64,000 nucleotides of DNA from Niveispirillum sp048066115 (GCF_048066115.1 NZ_JBLTYX010000015.1:118059-182058); one strand, 5' to 3'; counted from the stretch's first letter, positions 50,333 to 60,035 are shown. Made by a program: numbers and translations. The notes: generated by a model from the letters alone, not told the origin.

Positions 50333-50419
50333 GTAGGTCAGGTCGAGGCGTGAGCCGAGCCCTGACGAACGACGGTGCCAATAAAAATGTCAGGGCTCGC
50401 TTCGCTCGACCTGACCTAC
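50333..50419. repeat. Palindromic repeat family B, copy 2
   Basis: Arms GTAGGTCAGGTCGAGGCG... and ...GCTCGACCTGACCTAC. The loop, with GACGGTGCCAATA, is the reverse complement of the loop type in copies 1 and 3 (TATTGGCACCGTC). It lies between convergent genes, 14 bp after a stop codon. Confidence 0.9.
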
Positions 50420-50439
50420 GGCCAATGCGAACGGCTTGG

Positions 50440-51309
50440 TCACCCCTGCGCCAGCAATGGCCATGCGGCCTTGCAGCGTTCGGAGAAGACGCGCAGATGG
50501 CCGATGGCACGCACGCCGGCGGCTTCCACCGGGACCACATGGTGGGTTACCGTCGCCGCCGGGAAGAAGGCGGCATGGTCGCGGACCACGGGGGGCGGGA
50601 TCATCTCATCATCCTCGATGGCGATGAGCCGGACCTCGCCCTTCATGCGGGACAGGTCGGGCTGCGGCAGGGTGCGGCCCCAGTCGGTGCGGTAGAAGCC
50701 GCGGGTCGTGCACCAGCGCCGCCACTGCCAGAAGGCGCGGGCCGGCAGGTCGGCCCCCTGGCCCAGGGCCCAGCCCGGCATGTATCCCAGCACCAGGGTC
50801 GTGACCGGTCCCAGCACGAACCAGAAGGCCGCCGCCTTGGTGATGAAATTCCGTGGATGGCGGGTCCAGTGCGAGGGGCCGGTGGCCACCGTGGTCAGGC
50901 GGCGCACGCGCGATCCCTTTTCATGGAAGGGCAGGCCCATGCCGCCCAGGGAATGGCCCATCACCTCCAGGGGCAGGTCGGGATAGCGGTCGGCCAGCCA
51001 GTCCAGGGCCGCCCCCTGGTCGGTGACGGCCCAGTCGCCCATGTCGGCCCGCGCCCGGCGCACGGGGCCGCGGGCGGAATGGCCGCAATCGCGGTAATCA
51101 TAGATCAGCACGGCGGCCCGCCGGTGCCCGGCCAGCCAGGCGGCGAACCGGGCGTAGTAATCGCGCGGCACGCCCGTGGCCCCGTGCAGCACCAGGGCCA
51201 GTTCCGGCGGCTGGTCTTGCGGTGGCAGGAACAGGCGCCCGGCCAGGTCGCAAGCGTCGGGGCATCGGATGGTGGCGGGTTGTTCGATGCTTGCGATGTC
51301 CGCTTCCAT
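50440..51309 (-). CDS. Alpha/beta hydrolase
   Basis: A 289-residue cytoplasmic hydrolase. ALVLHGATGVPRDYY holds the oxyanion-hole loop, LEVMGHSLGGMG the nucleophile elbow Ser (about residue 118), and the probable acid and His lie in AIEDDEMIPPP and RAIGHLRVF. DYRDCGHSARGP is a block seen in a family of uncharacterised alpha/beta hydrolases that also keeps an aromatic cap (residues about 150-210, rich in Trp). No signal peptide. Substrate unknown. It stands alone, convergent to the cNMP-binding gene and divergent from the subtilase. Confidence 0.82.
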   Translation of the reverse strand: MEADIASIEQPATIRCPDACDLAGRLFLPPQDQPPELALVLHGATGVPRDYYARFAAWLAGHRRAAVLIYDYRDCGHSARGPVRRARADMGDWAVTDQGAALDWLADRYPDLPLEVMGHSLGGMGLPFHEKGSRVRRLTTVATGPSHWTRHPRNFITKAAAFWFVLGPVTTLVLGYMPGWALGQGADLPARAFWQWRRWCTTRGFYRTDWGRTLPQPDLSRMKGEVRLIAIEDDEMIPPPVVRDHAAFFPAATVTHHVVPVEAAGVRAIGHLRVFSERCKAAWPLLAQG

Positions 51310-51414
51310 GGCGGTTTCCTCTGCCTATCCGACGTTGTCGACAGGATAACGAACGATCGTGCTAAACGCAATCCCACCACCAATGTGACAATCGATTGAT
51401 ACTGCCGGCGATTG

Positions 51415-51443
51415 TTGCCGCCATGATTGCGCTTCACTAGATT
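51415..51443 (+). promoter_or_regulatory. Possible promoter of the subtilase gene
   Basis: TTGCCG (51415-51420) and TAGATT (51438-51443) are separated by 17 bp, 31 bp upstream of the subtilase ATG. Four of six bases match the standard boxes on each side. Confidence 0.4.
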
Positions 51444-51474
51444 GGTAATCCTTTCGGATCGGCGGGGGGCTGTG

Positions 51475-54400
51475 ATGCAGGTGAATGGTACGGCGGGGAA
51501 CGATTCACTGGTCGGCAGCTTCGGCACGGACACATTGGCCGGCGGGGCCGGCAATGACACGCTGGATGGCGGTTACGGCAATGACAGCGTCGATGGCGGG
51601 GCCGGGGATGACCTGCTGGCGCTGGATTACGGCGACGACACGCTGCGCGGCGGCGCGGGTGCGGACATCTTCACCTTCAACAGCGCCTCGGGCAACGACC
51701 TGGTGCAGGATTTCGATCCGGAGGTCGACCGTGTCAATGCCGGCACCTGGGTGGCGCTGGGCGGGGTGACGCTGCGCCTGGACGGGTCCGGCAATACCGT
51801 GATGTCCATCGCCGGCCTGACCGCCGTCACCCTGCAGGGCGTGGGCCAGTCGCAATGGTCGCGCATCCGCGACGTCGGTGGCACCAGCGTCTATTCGGTA
51901 TCGGCGGATGATTATGCCGCCAGCACGGCGACCACGGGCCGGGTGACGGTGGGGGGCACCGGCACCACCGGCCGCATCGAGGCCACGGGCGACGCGGACT
52001 GGTTCGCCGTGGATGTCACGGCCGGCACGCAGTACCGCTTCACCCTGTCGGGGATAGACGGGGCCGGCGGCACCCTGTCGGACCCGTATCTTGAGCTGCG
52101 ATCGTCCAGCGGCGGCCTGCTGCTCAGCGACGATGACGGCGGCACGGGCCTGGACAGCCAGATCAGCTATACGGCCACCGGTTCGGGTCGGCTCTACCTG
52201 GCGGCCTCGTCGTTCGATTTCCTGTTCGGGGATATGGGCACCTACCGGCTTTCCGCCGTGGCCGTGACGGCCCCGGTCGCGGACGATTACGCCGCCAGCA
52301 CGCTCACCACGGGCCGGGTGACGGTGGGGGCGGCGGGCACCACCGGCAGCATCGAGAGGGTGGGCGACGAGGACTGGTTCGCCGTGGATGTCACGGCCGG
52401 CACGCAATACCGCTTCACCCTGGCGGGCCGCGACAGTGACGGCGGCACGCTGTGGGACCCCTATCTGCGGTTGCTGACCTCCAGCGGGGTGCTGCTGTTG
52501 TCCGATGATGACAGCGGCACGGGCGTGGACAGCCAGATCACCTATACGGCGGCCAGCACCGGCCGGCTCTATCTGTCGGCCACAAGCCTGATGTCCGGTA
52601 CCACCGGTTCCACCGGCACCTACCGGCTGTCGGCCACCGCCCTGGGTACGGCCGATGATTATGCCGCCACCACGGCGACGACGGGCCGGGTGACGGTAGG
52701 TGGCACAGGCACCACCGGCAATATCGAGACCACCGGCGACAAGGACTGGTTCGGCGTGGATGTCGTAGCCGGCACCCAGTACCGCTTCACCCTGTCGGGC
52801 GTGGATGGGGCCGGCGGCACGCTGGTGGACCCTTACCTGCAGCTGTTGTCATCCAACGGGCTGCTGCTGACATCCGATGATGATGGCGGCACGGGCCTGG
52901 ACAGCCAGATCACCTATACGGCGGCCAGCACGGGCCGGCTCTACCTTGCGGCCGGGTCGGCCGATTTCCAGACCACAAGCAGAGGCACCTACCGTCTGTC
53001 GGCCGTGACCGTGACGGCCCCCGCCGCGGACGATTACGCGGCCGGCACGGGCACGACGGGCCTGCTGACGACGGGGGCGGCGGGGGCCGCCGGACGGATC
53101 GAGGCGGCCGGCGACAAGGACTGGTTCGCCATCGATCTGGTCGCGGGCAACCATTACATCTTCACCCTGTCGGGGGCCGATGGCGGTGGCGGCACGCTGG
53201 TCAACCCCGCCCTGCAGCTGATGTTCATCGAGGGAAGCCCGACCAGCTCCGACGATGACGGGGGCACGGGGCTGGACAGCCAGATCACCTATACCAGCCA
53301 TTTCACCGGCCGCTACTATCTGTCGGTCGGGTCCAGCGCCAACCTGGCCTCCGGGACCGGCAGCTATCGCGTGTCGGCCATGGTGATCCCCGACGATCAG
53401 GTTTCCGGGTCGATGACCACGGGCCGGGTGGCGGTGGGCGGCACGGGCACCACCGGCACCATCGAGATCCAGGGCGACGGGGACTGGTTCGCCGTCGATG
53501 TGACGGCGGGCAGCCGGTACCGGTTCACCCTGTCGGGTGTGGATGGCGGGGGCGGCACCCTGGCCGATCCCTATCTGGTCGCGCATTCCATGCTGAGCGG
53601 CGACATCGTGGCGCAGGACAATGATGGCGGCACGGGCCGGGACGCGCAGATCACCTACACCGCGACCAGCACGGAAACGCTGTATCTCGCCGCCAGCACG
53701 CTCTACCAGGCGAACGGTACGCCCGCCACCACCACCGGCACCTACCGCCTGACGGCCGAACTGGTGACCACGCCGGCACCCGCCGACGATTATGCCGCGA
53801 CCACCGCGACGACGGGGCGGGTGGTGGCGGGCGGTGCCGCCACCACCGGCCAGATCGAGAATGTCGGCGACAAGGACTGGTTCGCCGTCGATGTCACCGT
53901 CGGCACCCGGTATTATTTCGTGCTGAACGGCACCGCCACCTCCGGCCTGGGCAACCCGACGCTGGAGCTTCTGTCCGCCACCGGCACGCGCCTGGTGGCC
54001 GATGATGATGGCGGCCCGGGGCTGGGCAGCCAGATCGCCTATACGGCGACCGGCACGGGCCGGCTCTACCTGTCGGCCGCGGCCAGCAGCCAGACGCCGG
54101 GCATCGTCGGGAACTATCAGCTTTCCGCCCTGATCGACGATTATGGTGACGCGGTGACCGGCACCGGCATGCTGGCCGTCGGCGGGTCGCTTTCCGGCAC
54201 GATCGAGGCGGAGGGGGACAAGGACTGGTTCGCCATCGACGTGACGGCCGGCACCCAGTACCGGTTCAGCCTGTCGGGCCGCGACGGCGGCGGCGGCACG
54301 GTGGCCGATCCGGGGCTGGAGCTGCGCTCCGCCTCCGGCCTGCTGCTGGCATCCGACGATGATGGCGGCACGGGCTTCGACAGTCTCCTGACCTACACGG

Positions 54401-57400
54401 CGACCAGCACGGGCCGGCTCTATCTTGTCGCCGATGCCTCGCTGATCACCCCCACCACGGGCAGCTATCGCCTGTCCGCCAGCCGGGTGGAGGTGGTGGA
54501 TGATTATGCCGGCACCACCGGCACGACGGGACGCGTGGCCGTGGGCGGCAGCGCCACCGGCAACCTGGAGGTGGCGGGCGACAGCGACTGGTTCGCCGTC
54601 GATCTGGCGGCCAATACCCGCTATGTGATCGGCCTGTCGGGCCGCGATGGCGGCGGCGGCACCCTGTCCGATCCGCTGGTGCAGATACACAACAGCTTCG
54701 GCACGCTGCTGGGCGACAATGACGATGGCGGCATCGGTGCCGACAGCGAGCTGTCCTTCACCACCACCAGCGCCGGCCGCTATTACATCGCCGCCACCGC
54801 CTATGATGGTGCCTACACCGGCACCTACAGGGTGGCGGTGACCCAGGCGGCGACCGACGATTATGCCGGCACCGCCGCCACGCAGGGCACGGTGGCGGTG
54901 GGCGGATCGGTCACGGGACGGCTGGAGGCGGTGGGCGACCAGGACTGGTTCGCCATCGATCTGGTGGCGGGCCGGACCTACAGCTTCACCCTGTCGGGGC
55001 TGGATGGCGGCGGCGGCACCCTGGACGATCCCTGGCTGCGGCTGCTGGATGCGGCCGGCCAGCAGCTGGTGTCCGACGATGATGGCGGCACGGGGCTGGA
55101 CAGCCTGCTGACCTTCACCGCCACCGCCGGCGGGCGCTATTACCTGTCGGCGGAAGGGGCGTCGGACACGGAGACCGGCAGCTATCGCCTGTCGGCCAGC
55201 GTGCAGGAACCGCTGACGCCCGACCCCGCCGGCCCCCTGGGCGGTACGCCCGCCGACCCGCTTTTCGCCCGGCAATGGCACCTGAACGGCATCTATGGCA
55301 TCAATGTCCTGCCGGTCTGGGCCGATTATACCGGCAGCGGCGTGCGCGTGGGCGTGCTGGACCAGGGGATCGATCCCAGCCATCGCGATCTGGACGACAA
55401 TCTGCTGACCGGCCTGTCGCGGGTGGCCGCCACCGGGGCGGCGGGCGGGGCGCCGCAGACGGGCGACGATAATCACGGCACCGCCGTGTCGGGCGTCATC
55501 GCCGCCGAACGCAACGGGTCCGGCGGGGTGGGCGTGGCCTACAATGCCGACCTCGTCTCCTATTACGACCCGCTGAGCAGCTCCACCACCGTCTTCGCCG
55601 CCACCAGTTCGGCCACCTTCCTGCGCGCCATCGGCACGGTGGACGTGCTGAACAACAGCTGGGGCTTCGGCAATTTCTTCAAATCCACGCCCAACCGCGC
55701 CTTCCTGGACGATTTCGACAGCAATCCGTTCAACATCTCCGGCGCCGCCCTGGCGCGGCTGGCGGCGGAAGGGCGCGGGGGCAAGGGCACGGTGGTGGTG
55801 CAGGCGGCCGGCAATACCGGCCAGTATGGCGACGATACCAACCTGCATAATTTCCAGAACAGCCGCTTCGTCATCACCGTCGCCGCCACCGACAGCAACG
55901 GCGCCCTGGCCAGCTTCAGCACGCCGGGCGTGTCGGTGCTGGTGGCCGCCCCCGGCGTGGGCATCGTCACCGCCGACCGGCCGGGTGCCGCCGGGTACGA
56001 GGGCGGGGACAGCGCCACCCTGGACGGCACCAGCTTTTCCGCCCCGGCCGTGGCGGGGGTGGTGGCGCTGATGCTGGAGGCCAATCCCGACCTGGGCTAT
56101 CGCGACGTGCAAGAGATCCTGGCCCTGTCGGCCCGGCAGATCGGCGCCGCGACGGGCGGCTGGACCGGCAACGCGGCCCGCACCTGGAACGGCGGCGCCA
56201 TGCATTACAGCGAAGGCTTCGGTTTCGGCCTGGTGGATGCCCGCGCCGCCGTGCGCCTGGCGGAGACCTGGCACGGGCAGCAGACCACCGCCAACGAGGC
56301 CGTGCTGTCGGCCAGCGCCACAATGGCCCCGGTGCTGGCCATCCCCGACGATAATGCAACGGGCGTGTCCACCACCCTCAGTCTGGCCGGGGACCTGACC
56401 ATCGACCGGGTGGAGGTGGATCTTTCCATCGTCCATAACTGGATCGGTGACCTGCGGGTAACCCTGACCTCGCCCTCGGGCACGACCTATGCCCTGGTCG
56501 ACCGGCCGGGGCAGGGACGGTTGTCGAATTTCGGGTCGTCGCAGGACAATGTCGGCTTCACCTTCGGGGTGGCGGGACTGCTGGGCGAACAGGCGTCGGG
56601 CGAATGGCGCCTGTCGCTGTCCGACCGCGATGGCGGCATCACCGGTGCCCTGACCGGCTGGGGCCTGCGCGCCTATGGCAATAGCGGCAGCGCCGACGAC
56701 AACCATGTCTTCACCGACGAGTTCGCGACCCTGGTGACCGGCAATGCCGGGCGCGCCAGCATCACCGACAGCGATGGCGGCCATGACAGCCTGAACGCGG
56801 CGGCCGTGACCGCCGCCGTCAGTTTCGATCTGGCCGCCGGCACGGGGGCCATCGGAGACAGGGCGATCAGCTTCACCGCCGGCGCCTTCGAACGGGCGGT
56901 GGGCGGCGACGGGGCCGATACCCTGACGGCGACGGCGACCGGGTCGGCGCTGCTGGGCGGGCGGGGGGCGGACACGCTGACCGGCGGGGCCGGGGCCGAC
57001 CGGCTGACGGGCGGGGCGGGCGATGACCGCATCACCGGCGGCGGCGGCATCGACATCACCTTCTACGACAATCCGCGCGGCAGCTTCACCCTGACCCGCG
57101 ACGGGGACGGGTTCACCCTGACCGGGCCGGAGGGGACGGACCGGCTGAGCCAGGTGGAAGTGGCGGTGTTCAACCGGGGTGCGCTGCTGCTGGGCGGGCC
57201 CGGCGTGTCGCTTTATGACGAGGCCACCTATCTGGCCAACAATCCGGACGTGGCGGCGGCCGTGCAGGCCGGCGCCTTCACCTCCGGCCGGGCGCATTAC
57301 GACGCCTATGGCAGGACGGAGGGGCGGTCGGGCCTGGACTGGTTCGACGAGGATTACTATCTGGCGCAATATCCCGATATCGCCGCCGCCGTGCGCGGCG

Positions 57401-57729
57401 GCGCGCTGGGCAGCGGTCTGGCGCACTGGCTGTCCAACGGCAAGGCGGAAGGGCGCAATCCGTCGCTGTTCTTCGACACGTCCTATTACCTGGCGGAGAA
57501 TCCGGACGTGGCGGGGGCGGTGCGGGCCGGGGCGGTCACGGCCATCGACCATTACCTGTCCTTCGGCATGGCCGAAGGCCGGGCCGCCACGCCCTTCTTC
57601 AATGCCGCCGCCTATCTGGCGGCCAATCCCGATGTGGCGGCGGCCGGGTTGAACGGGTTGAAGCATTTCCTGGAGTTCGGTTACGGCGAAGGGCGGCTGG
57701 CCGCCGTGGATTGGGATTATTTCGGATAA
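51475..57729 (+). CDS. Giant subtilase with RTX, nine PPC-like repeats, S8 domain, P domain and terminal repeats
   Basis: A 2084-residue protein. Residues about 3-60 are RTX repeats (GGAGNDTLDGGYGNDS); about 145-1240 are nine PPC-like beta domains, each starting DDYAxxT and containing GDxDWFAVDV. A peptidase S8 domain follows with Asp1296 (RVGVLDQGIDPSHRDL), His1334 (DDNHGTAVSGVIAA), oxyanion Asn1447 (AAGNTGQYG) and Ser1520 (DGTSFSAPAVAGVVAL). Then a proprotein-convertase P domain (about 1625-1740), more RTX-like repeats (about 1815-1862) and four ~50-residue repeats with NPDVA and EGR motifs to the end. All catalytic residues are intact. No Sec signal; RTX repeats hint at type I secretion. 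ATG 51475 chosen over 51427. Confidence 0.92.
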   Translation: MQVNGTAGNDSLVGSFGTDTLAGGAGNDTLDGGYGNDSVDGGAGDDLLALDYGDDTLRGGAGADIFTFNSASGNDLVQDFDPEVDRVNAGTWVALGGVTLRLDGSGNTVMSIAGLTAVTLQGVGQSQWSRIRDVGGTSVYSVSADDYAASTATTGRVTVGGTGTTGRIEATGDADWFAVDVTAGTQYRFTLSGIDGAGGTLSDPYLELRSSSGGLLLSDDDGGTGLDSQISYTATGSGRLYLAASSFDFLFGDMGTYRLSAVAVTAPVADDYAASTLTTGRVTVGAAGTTGSIERVGDEDWFAVDVTAGTQYRFTLAGRDSDGGTLWDPYLRLLTSSGVLLLSDDDSGTGVDSQITYTAASTGRLYLSATSLMSGTTGSTGTYRLSATALGTADDYAATTATTGRVTVGGTGTTGNIETTGDKDWFGVDVVAGTQYRFTLSGVDGAGGTLVDPYLQLLSSNGLLLTSDDDGGTGLDSQITYTAASTGRLYLAAGSADFQTTSRGTYRLSAVTVTAPAADDYAAGTGTTGLLTTGAAGAAGRIEAAGDKDWFAIDLVAGNHYIFTLSGADGGGGTLVNPALQLMFIEGSPTSSDDDGGTGLDSQITYTSHFTGRYYLSVGSSANLASGTGSYRVSAMVIPDDQVSGSMTTGRVAVGGTGTTGTIEIQGDGDWFAVDVTAGSRYRFTLSGVDGGGGTLADPYLVAHSMLSGDIVAQDNDGGTGRDAQITYTATSTETLYLAASTLYQANGTPATTTGTYRLTAELVTTPAPADDYAATTATTGRVVAGGAATTGQIENVGDKDWFAVDVTVGTRYYFVLNGTATSGLGNPTLELLSATGTRLVADDDGGPGLGSQIAYTATGTGRLYLSAAASSQTPGIVGNYQLSALIDDYGDAVTGTGMLAVGGSLSGTIEAEGDKDWFAIDVTAGTQYRFSLSGRDGGGGTVADPGLELRSASGLLLASDDDGGTGFDSLLTYTATSTGRLYLVADASLITPTTGSYRLSASRVEVVDDYAGTTGTTGRVAVGGSATGNLEVAGDSDWFAVDLAANTRYVIGLSGRDGGGGTLSDPLVQIHNSFGTLLGDNDDGGIGADSELSFTTTSAGRYYIAATAYDGAYTGTYRVAVTQAATDDYAGTAATQGTVAVGGSVTGRLEAVGDQDWFAIDLVAGRTYSFTLSGLDGGGGTLDDPWLRLLDAAGQQLVSDDDGGTGLDSLLTFTATAGGRYYLSAEGASDTETGSYRLSASVQEPLTPDPAGPLGGTPADPLFARQWHLNGIYGINVLPVWADYTGSGVRVGVLDQGIDPSHRDLDDNLLTGLSRVAATGAAGGAPQTGDDNHGTAVSGVIAAERNGSGGVGVAYNADLVSYYDPLSSSTTVFAATSSATFLRAIGTVDVLNNSWGFGNFFKSTPNRAFLDDFDSNPFNISGAALARLAAEGRGGKGTVVVQAAGNTGQYGDDTNLHNFQNSRFVITVAATDSNGALASFSTPGVSVLVAAPGVGIVTADRPGAAGYEGGDSATLDGTSFSAPAVAGVVALMLEANPDLGYRDVQEILALSARQIGAATGGWTGNAARTWNGGAMHYSEGFGFGLVDARAAVRLAETWHGQQTTANEAVLSASATMAPVLAIPDDNATGVSTTLSLAGDLTIDRVEVDLSIVHNWIGDLRVTLTSPSGTTYALVDRPGQGRLSNFGSSQDNVGFTFGVAGLLGEQASGEWRLSLSDRDGGITGALTGWGLRAYGNSGSADDNHVFTDEFATLVTGNAGRASITDSDGGHDSLNAAAVTAAVSFDLAAGTGAIGDRAISFTAGAFERAVGGDGADTLTATATGSALLGGRGADTLTGGAGADRLTGGAGDDRITGGGGIDITFYDNPRGSFTLTRDGDGFTLTGPEGTDRLSQVEVAVFNRGALLLGGPGVSLYDEATYLANNPDVAAAVQAGAFTSGRAHYDAYGRTEGRSGLDWFDEDYYLAQYPDIAAAVRGGALGSGLAHWLSNGKAEGRNPSLFFDTSYYLAENPDVAGAVRAGAVTAIDHYLSFGMAEGRAATPFFNAAAYLAANPDVAAAGLNGLKHFLEFGYGEGRLAAVDWDYFG
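51907..55205 (+). repeat. Nine tandem PPC-like repeat units inside the subtilase gene
   Basis: Nine units of about 340-380 bp each encode a DDYA...GRVTVGGTGTTG...GDxDWFAVD...GGTGLDSQITYTA pattern. The first three and the fifth are most alike at DNA level (ACGGGCCGGGTGACGGTGG recurs), the later ones more diverged. The last unit ends just before the S8 domain. Confidence 0.88.
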
Positions 57730-57790
57730 GGAATGGATTGTCGTGTCGGGAACGGAATGAAACCGCCCCGGCCCCCGCCTTTCGCGCCGA

Positions 57791-57818
57791 TTGCCAGACC
57801 CCCGGCCGGGCCTATATG
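57791..57818 (+). promoter_or_regulatory. Possible promoter of the orphan LacI gene
   Basis: TTGCCA (57791-57796) and TATATG (57813-57818) are 16 bp apart and 37 bp upstream of the ATG at 57856. It lies in the 126-bp gap after the subtilase gene. Confidence 0.45.
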
Positions 57819-57855
57819 CTTAACGGCAGGGAGAAAACGGGCAGAAGCCGGGACA

Positions 57856-58884
57856 ATGCGGGCGAAAAGGCCGACATCCTTCGATATCGCCGAGATCGCG
57901 GGCGTTTCGCAATCCACGGTCTCGCGCGCGCTGCGCCGGGACAGCATGGTCAGCGAGGATACGCGCCTGAAGGTGGAGCAGGCGGCGCGGCTGCTGAACT
58001 ACAAGGTCGATGTCAATGCCCGCAACCTGCGCTCCCAGCGCACCAACACCCTGGCCCTGCTGCTGTACGAGGATCCGGGCACGTCGGAGAGCCTGATCAA
58101 CCCGTTCTTCCTGTCCATCCTGGGCAGCGTGACGCGGGCATCGGCCAGGCGCGGCTATGACCTGCTGATCTCGTTCCAGCAATCCAGCAATGACTGGCAT
58201 GCCGACTATGCCGCGTCCAAGCGGGCCGACGGCATCATCTTCCTGGGCTATGGCGACTATACCTCGTACCTGGACAAGATATCGTCGCTGGACGAGGCGG
58301 GCATCCAGTACATCACCTGGGGCCCGGTGCTGCCGGGCCAGCCCGGCCATTTCATCGGGTCGGACAATATGCAGGGCACGGCCGACGCCGTTTCCCACCT
58401 GATCGCCACCGGCCATCGCGACATCGCCTTCCTGGGCGACATTTCCGAGAATTGCCCGGAGTACCGGGACCGCCACCAGGGCTATGTCCAGGCGCTGAAG
58501 GCGGCCGGGCTGGTGCCCGACCCGGGCTTGCGCCTGGATGCCCAGACGTCGGAGGAGGCGGGGTTCGCCGCCGCGCTGCGTCTGCTGGACGGCGGCAGGC
58601 GGTTCGATGCCATTGTGGCCGCCTGCGATCTGGTGGCCATCGGCAGCCTGCATGCGCTGCGCGATCGCGGCGTGTCGGTGCCGGGCGACGTGTCGGTGGT
58701 CGGGTTCGACGATATCCAGGCCGCCAGCTATACCAACCCGCCGCTCAGCACCGTGCGCCAGGACACGGTGGCGGCCGGCGAACTGCTGGTGGAGAATTTG
58801 CTGCGCCTGATGAACGACCAGCCGCTGGAACGCACGATCATTCCGGCGCGGCTGGTGGTGCGGGGGTCGACGAAGGCGCGGTGA
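57856..58884 (+). CDS. LacI-family regulator, orphan
   Basis: A 342-residue repressor-type protein. The helix-turn-helix is at residues about 5-30 (SFDIAEIAGVSQSTVSRALR), the hinge helix at VNARNLRSQRTNTLALLL. The ligand core contains GSDNMQGTADAVSHLIATGH, FDAIVAACDLVAIGSLHALR and VVGFDDIQAASYTNPPLSTV. I chose the ATG at 57856; the longer in-frame ORF adds a Pro-rich stretch that overlaps a likely promoter. Neighbours are a subtilase and a phosphopantetheinyl transferase, so no sugar locus points to its ligand. I see no second copy of the ATCGATGTCA-type operator near it. Confidence 0.9.
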   Translation: MRAKRPTSFDIAEIAGVSQSTVSRALRRDSMVSEDTRLKVEQAARLLNYKVDVNARNLRSQRTNTLALLLYEDPGTSESLINPFFLSILGSVTRASARRGYDLLISFQQSSNDWHADYAASKRADGIIFLGYGDYTSYLDKISSLDEAGIQYITWGPVLPGQPGHFIGSDNMQGTADAVSHLIATGHRDIAFLGDISENCPEYRDRHQGYVQALKAAGLVPDPGLRLDAQTSEEAGFAAALRLLDGGRRFDAIVAACDLVAIGSLHALRDRGVSVPGDVSVVGFDDIQAASYTNPPLSTVRQDTVAAGELLVENLLRLMNDQPLERTIIPARLVVRGSTKAR

Positions 58885-58893
58885 ATTGATGGC

Positions 58894-58983
58894 GTAGGTC
58901 AGGTCGAGGCGTGAGCCGAGCCCTGACACTTATTGGCACCGTCGCTTGTCAGGGCTCGGGCTGAAGCCCTCGACCTGACCTAC
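58894..58983. repeat. Palindromic repeat family B, copy 3
   Basis: Arms GTAGGTCAGGTCGAGG... and ...CTCGACCTGACCTAC with loop ACTTATTGGCACCGTCGCTT, the orientation of copy 1. It starts 10 bp after the LacI stop and lies between convergent genes. Confidence 0.92.
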
Positions 58984-59001
58984 GATCTTACAGCCTCACC
59001 C

Positions 59002-59772
59002 TCACACCAGGATCGGCGCGCCATCGGCCAGCGCCGCCAAGCCGTCGGCGGTGACGCGCAGGTGGCGCAGGGTGCCGGGGGGGCCGTTCAGGCTGGCCGC
59101 TGCCAGGACATGGCCGTCCACATCCCATTGCGACAGGCGCCAGTCGCCGGCGGCGCGCAGCCATTCCTCATGCAGGGCCAGGACCGGGCCGGCATCGCCC
59201 TTGGGCGGGGTGACGGTGAAGCCGGTCAGTTCCTGCGACAGGCCGCGGCCGGTGGCCTTGATCACGGCTTCCTTCAGGTTCCAGATGCGCATGAAGCGGG
59301 CGCGCTTGGCGTCCTCATCCTCTTCGGCGCCGACCTGGGCCACTTCCTCGGGCGAGAACCAGCGGTCGGCGATGTCCAACTCGACATTGCGCGCGGGCAC
59401 CAGCGGTTCGATATCCACGCCGACCTCGCCCTGCGCCGACACGGCCACGGCCACCATCGACCGGGAATGCGACAGGTTGAACGACGCCCCGCCGCGCACC
59501 AGCACCGGCTTGCCATAGGGGCCGTCATTGAAGGCCAGCGATCCTGCCGACCGGCCGGTCCAGGCCGACAGGAACAGGCGCGTCAACCCGTGGGCGGCGA
59601 TATAGGAATTGCGGTCGGCATCGAACTGGAAACGCGCAGCACGCTCCCGCTCCGTGCGGTCCAGCGTGTGCGACAGGGGCGCCAGATCCCGCGTGCCCAG
59701 CCCATCGACGTCCAGGGTCACCACGATCACGTCATGTCGCCAGTCGCCACGCACGGCAAAACCGTCCCGCAT
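59002..59772 (-). CDS. Sfp-type 4'-phosphopantetheinyl transferase
   Basis: A 256-residue enzyme that moves the phosphopantetheine arm of CoA onto a carrier-protein Ser. The family signature is complete: NLSHSRSMVAVAV, GEVGVDIEPL with its Mg2+-binding Asp-Glu region, and FMRIWNLKEAVIKATGRGL. Length and an N-terminal RFQFDADRNSYIAAHGLTR block fit the Sfp/EntD group rather than AcpS. I chose the ATG at 59772, preceded by a G-rich site; an upstream ATG at 59820 adds 16 residues. No carrier protein, NRPS or PKS gene is in the window, so its partner lies elsewhere. Divergent from the M1 peptidase. Confidence 0.9.
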   Translation of the reverse strand: MRDGFAVRGDWRHDVIVVTLDVDGLGTRDLAPLSHTLDRTERERAARFQFDADRNSYIAAHGLTRLFLSAWTGRSAGSLAFNDGPYGKPVLVRGGASFNLSHSRSMVAVAVSAQGEVGVDIEPLVPARNVELDIADRWFSPEEVAQVGAEEDEDAKRARFMRIWNLKEAVIKATGRGLSQELTGFTVTPPKGDAGPVLALHEEWLRAAGDWRLSQWDVDGHVLAAASLNGPPGTLRHLRVTADGLAALADGAPILV

Positions 59773-60035
59773 CCGATGTCCCCCGTTTCCAGAAAGCGCG
59801 GATGATAGGCGGTTGCGCACAGTTTGGTAAGGAAAGAAGCCCCGACGCAGGGTGAAGGCCGCCCCGCGATTCCCGAAGGGCGGAGGGAGTGACGCCTGTT
59901 ACTGTTCCGTTACAAGAATCCTCCGATTTTAACCCTGATAATGCTTTGTCGGCGCCAATCCCTCTCGCATTATCAGCACCTTGTCGGCAGCGGATGCGTT
60001 CGGACGCGCACCCGGCCGTGACGCGGGGGTTGTTG

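Noticed and set aside
52849..57666. 1605-codon open frame antisense to the subtilase
   Set aside because: Open because of GC-rich third positions and repeated units; its translation is Arg/His/Gly/Ala-rich without domains, while the plus frame has intact catalytic motifs.
59002..59772. Biosynthetic gene cluster around the phosphopantetheinyl transferase
   Set aside because: No NRPS, PKS or carrier protein gene is in the neighbourhood.
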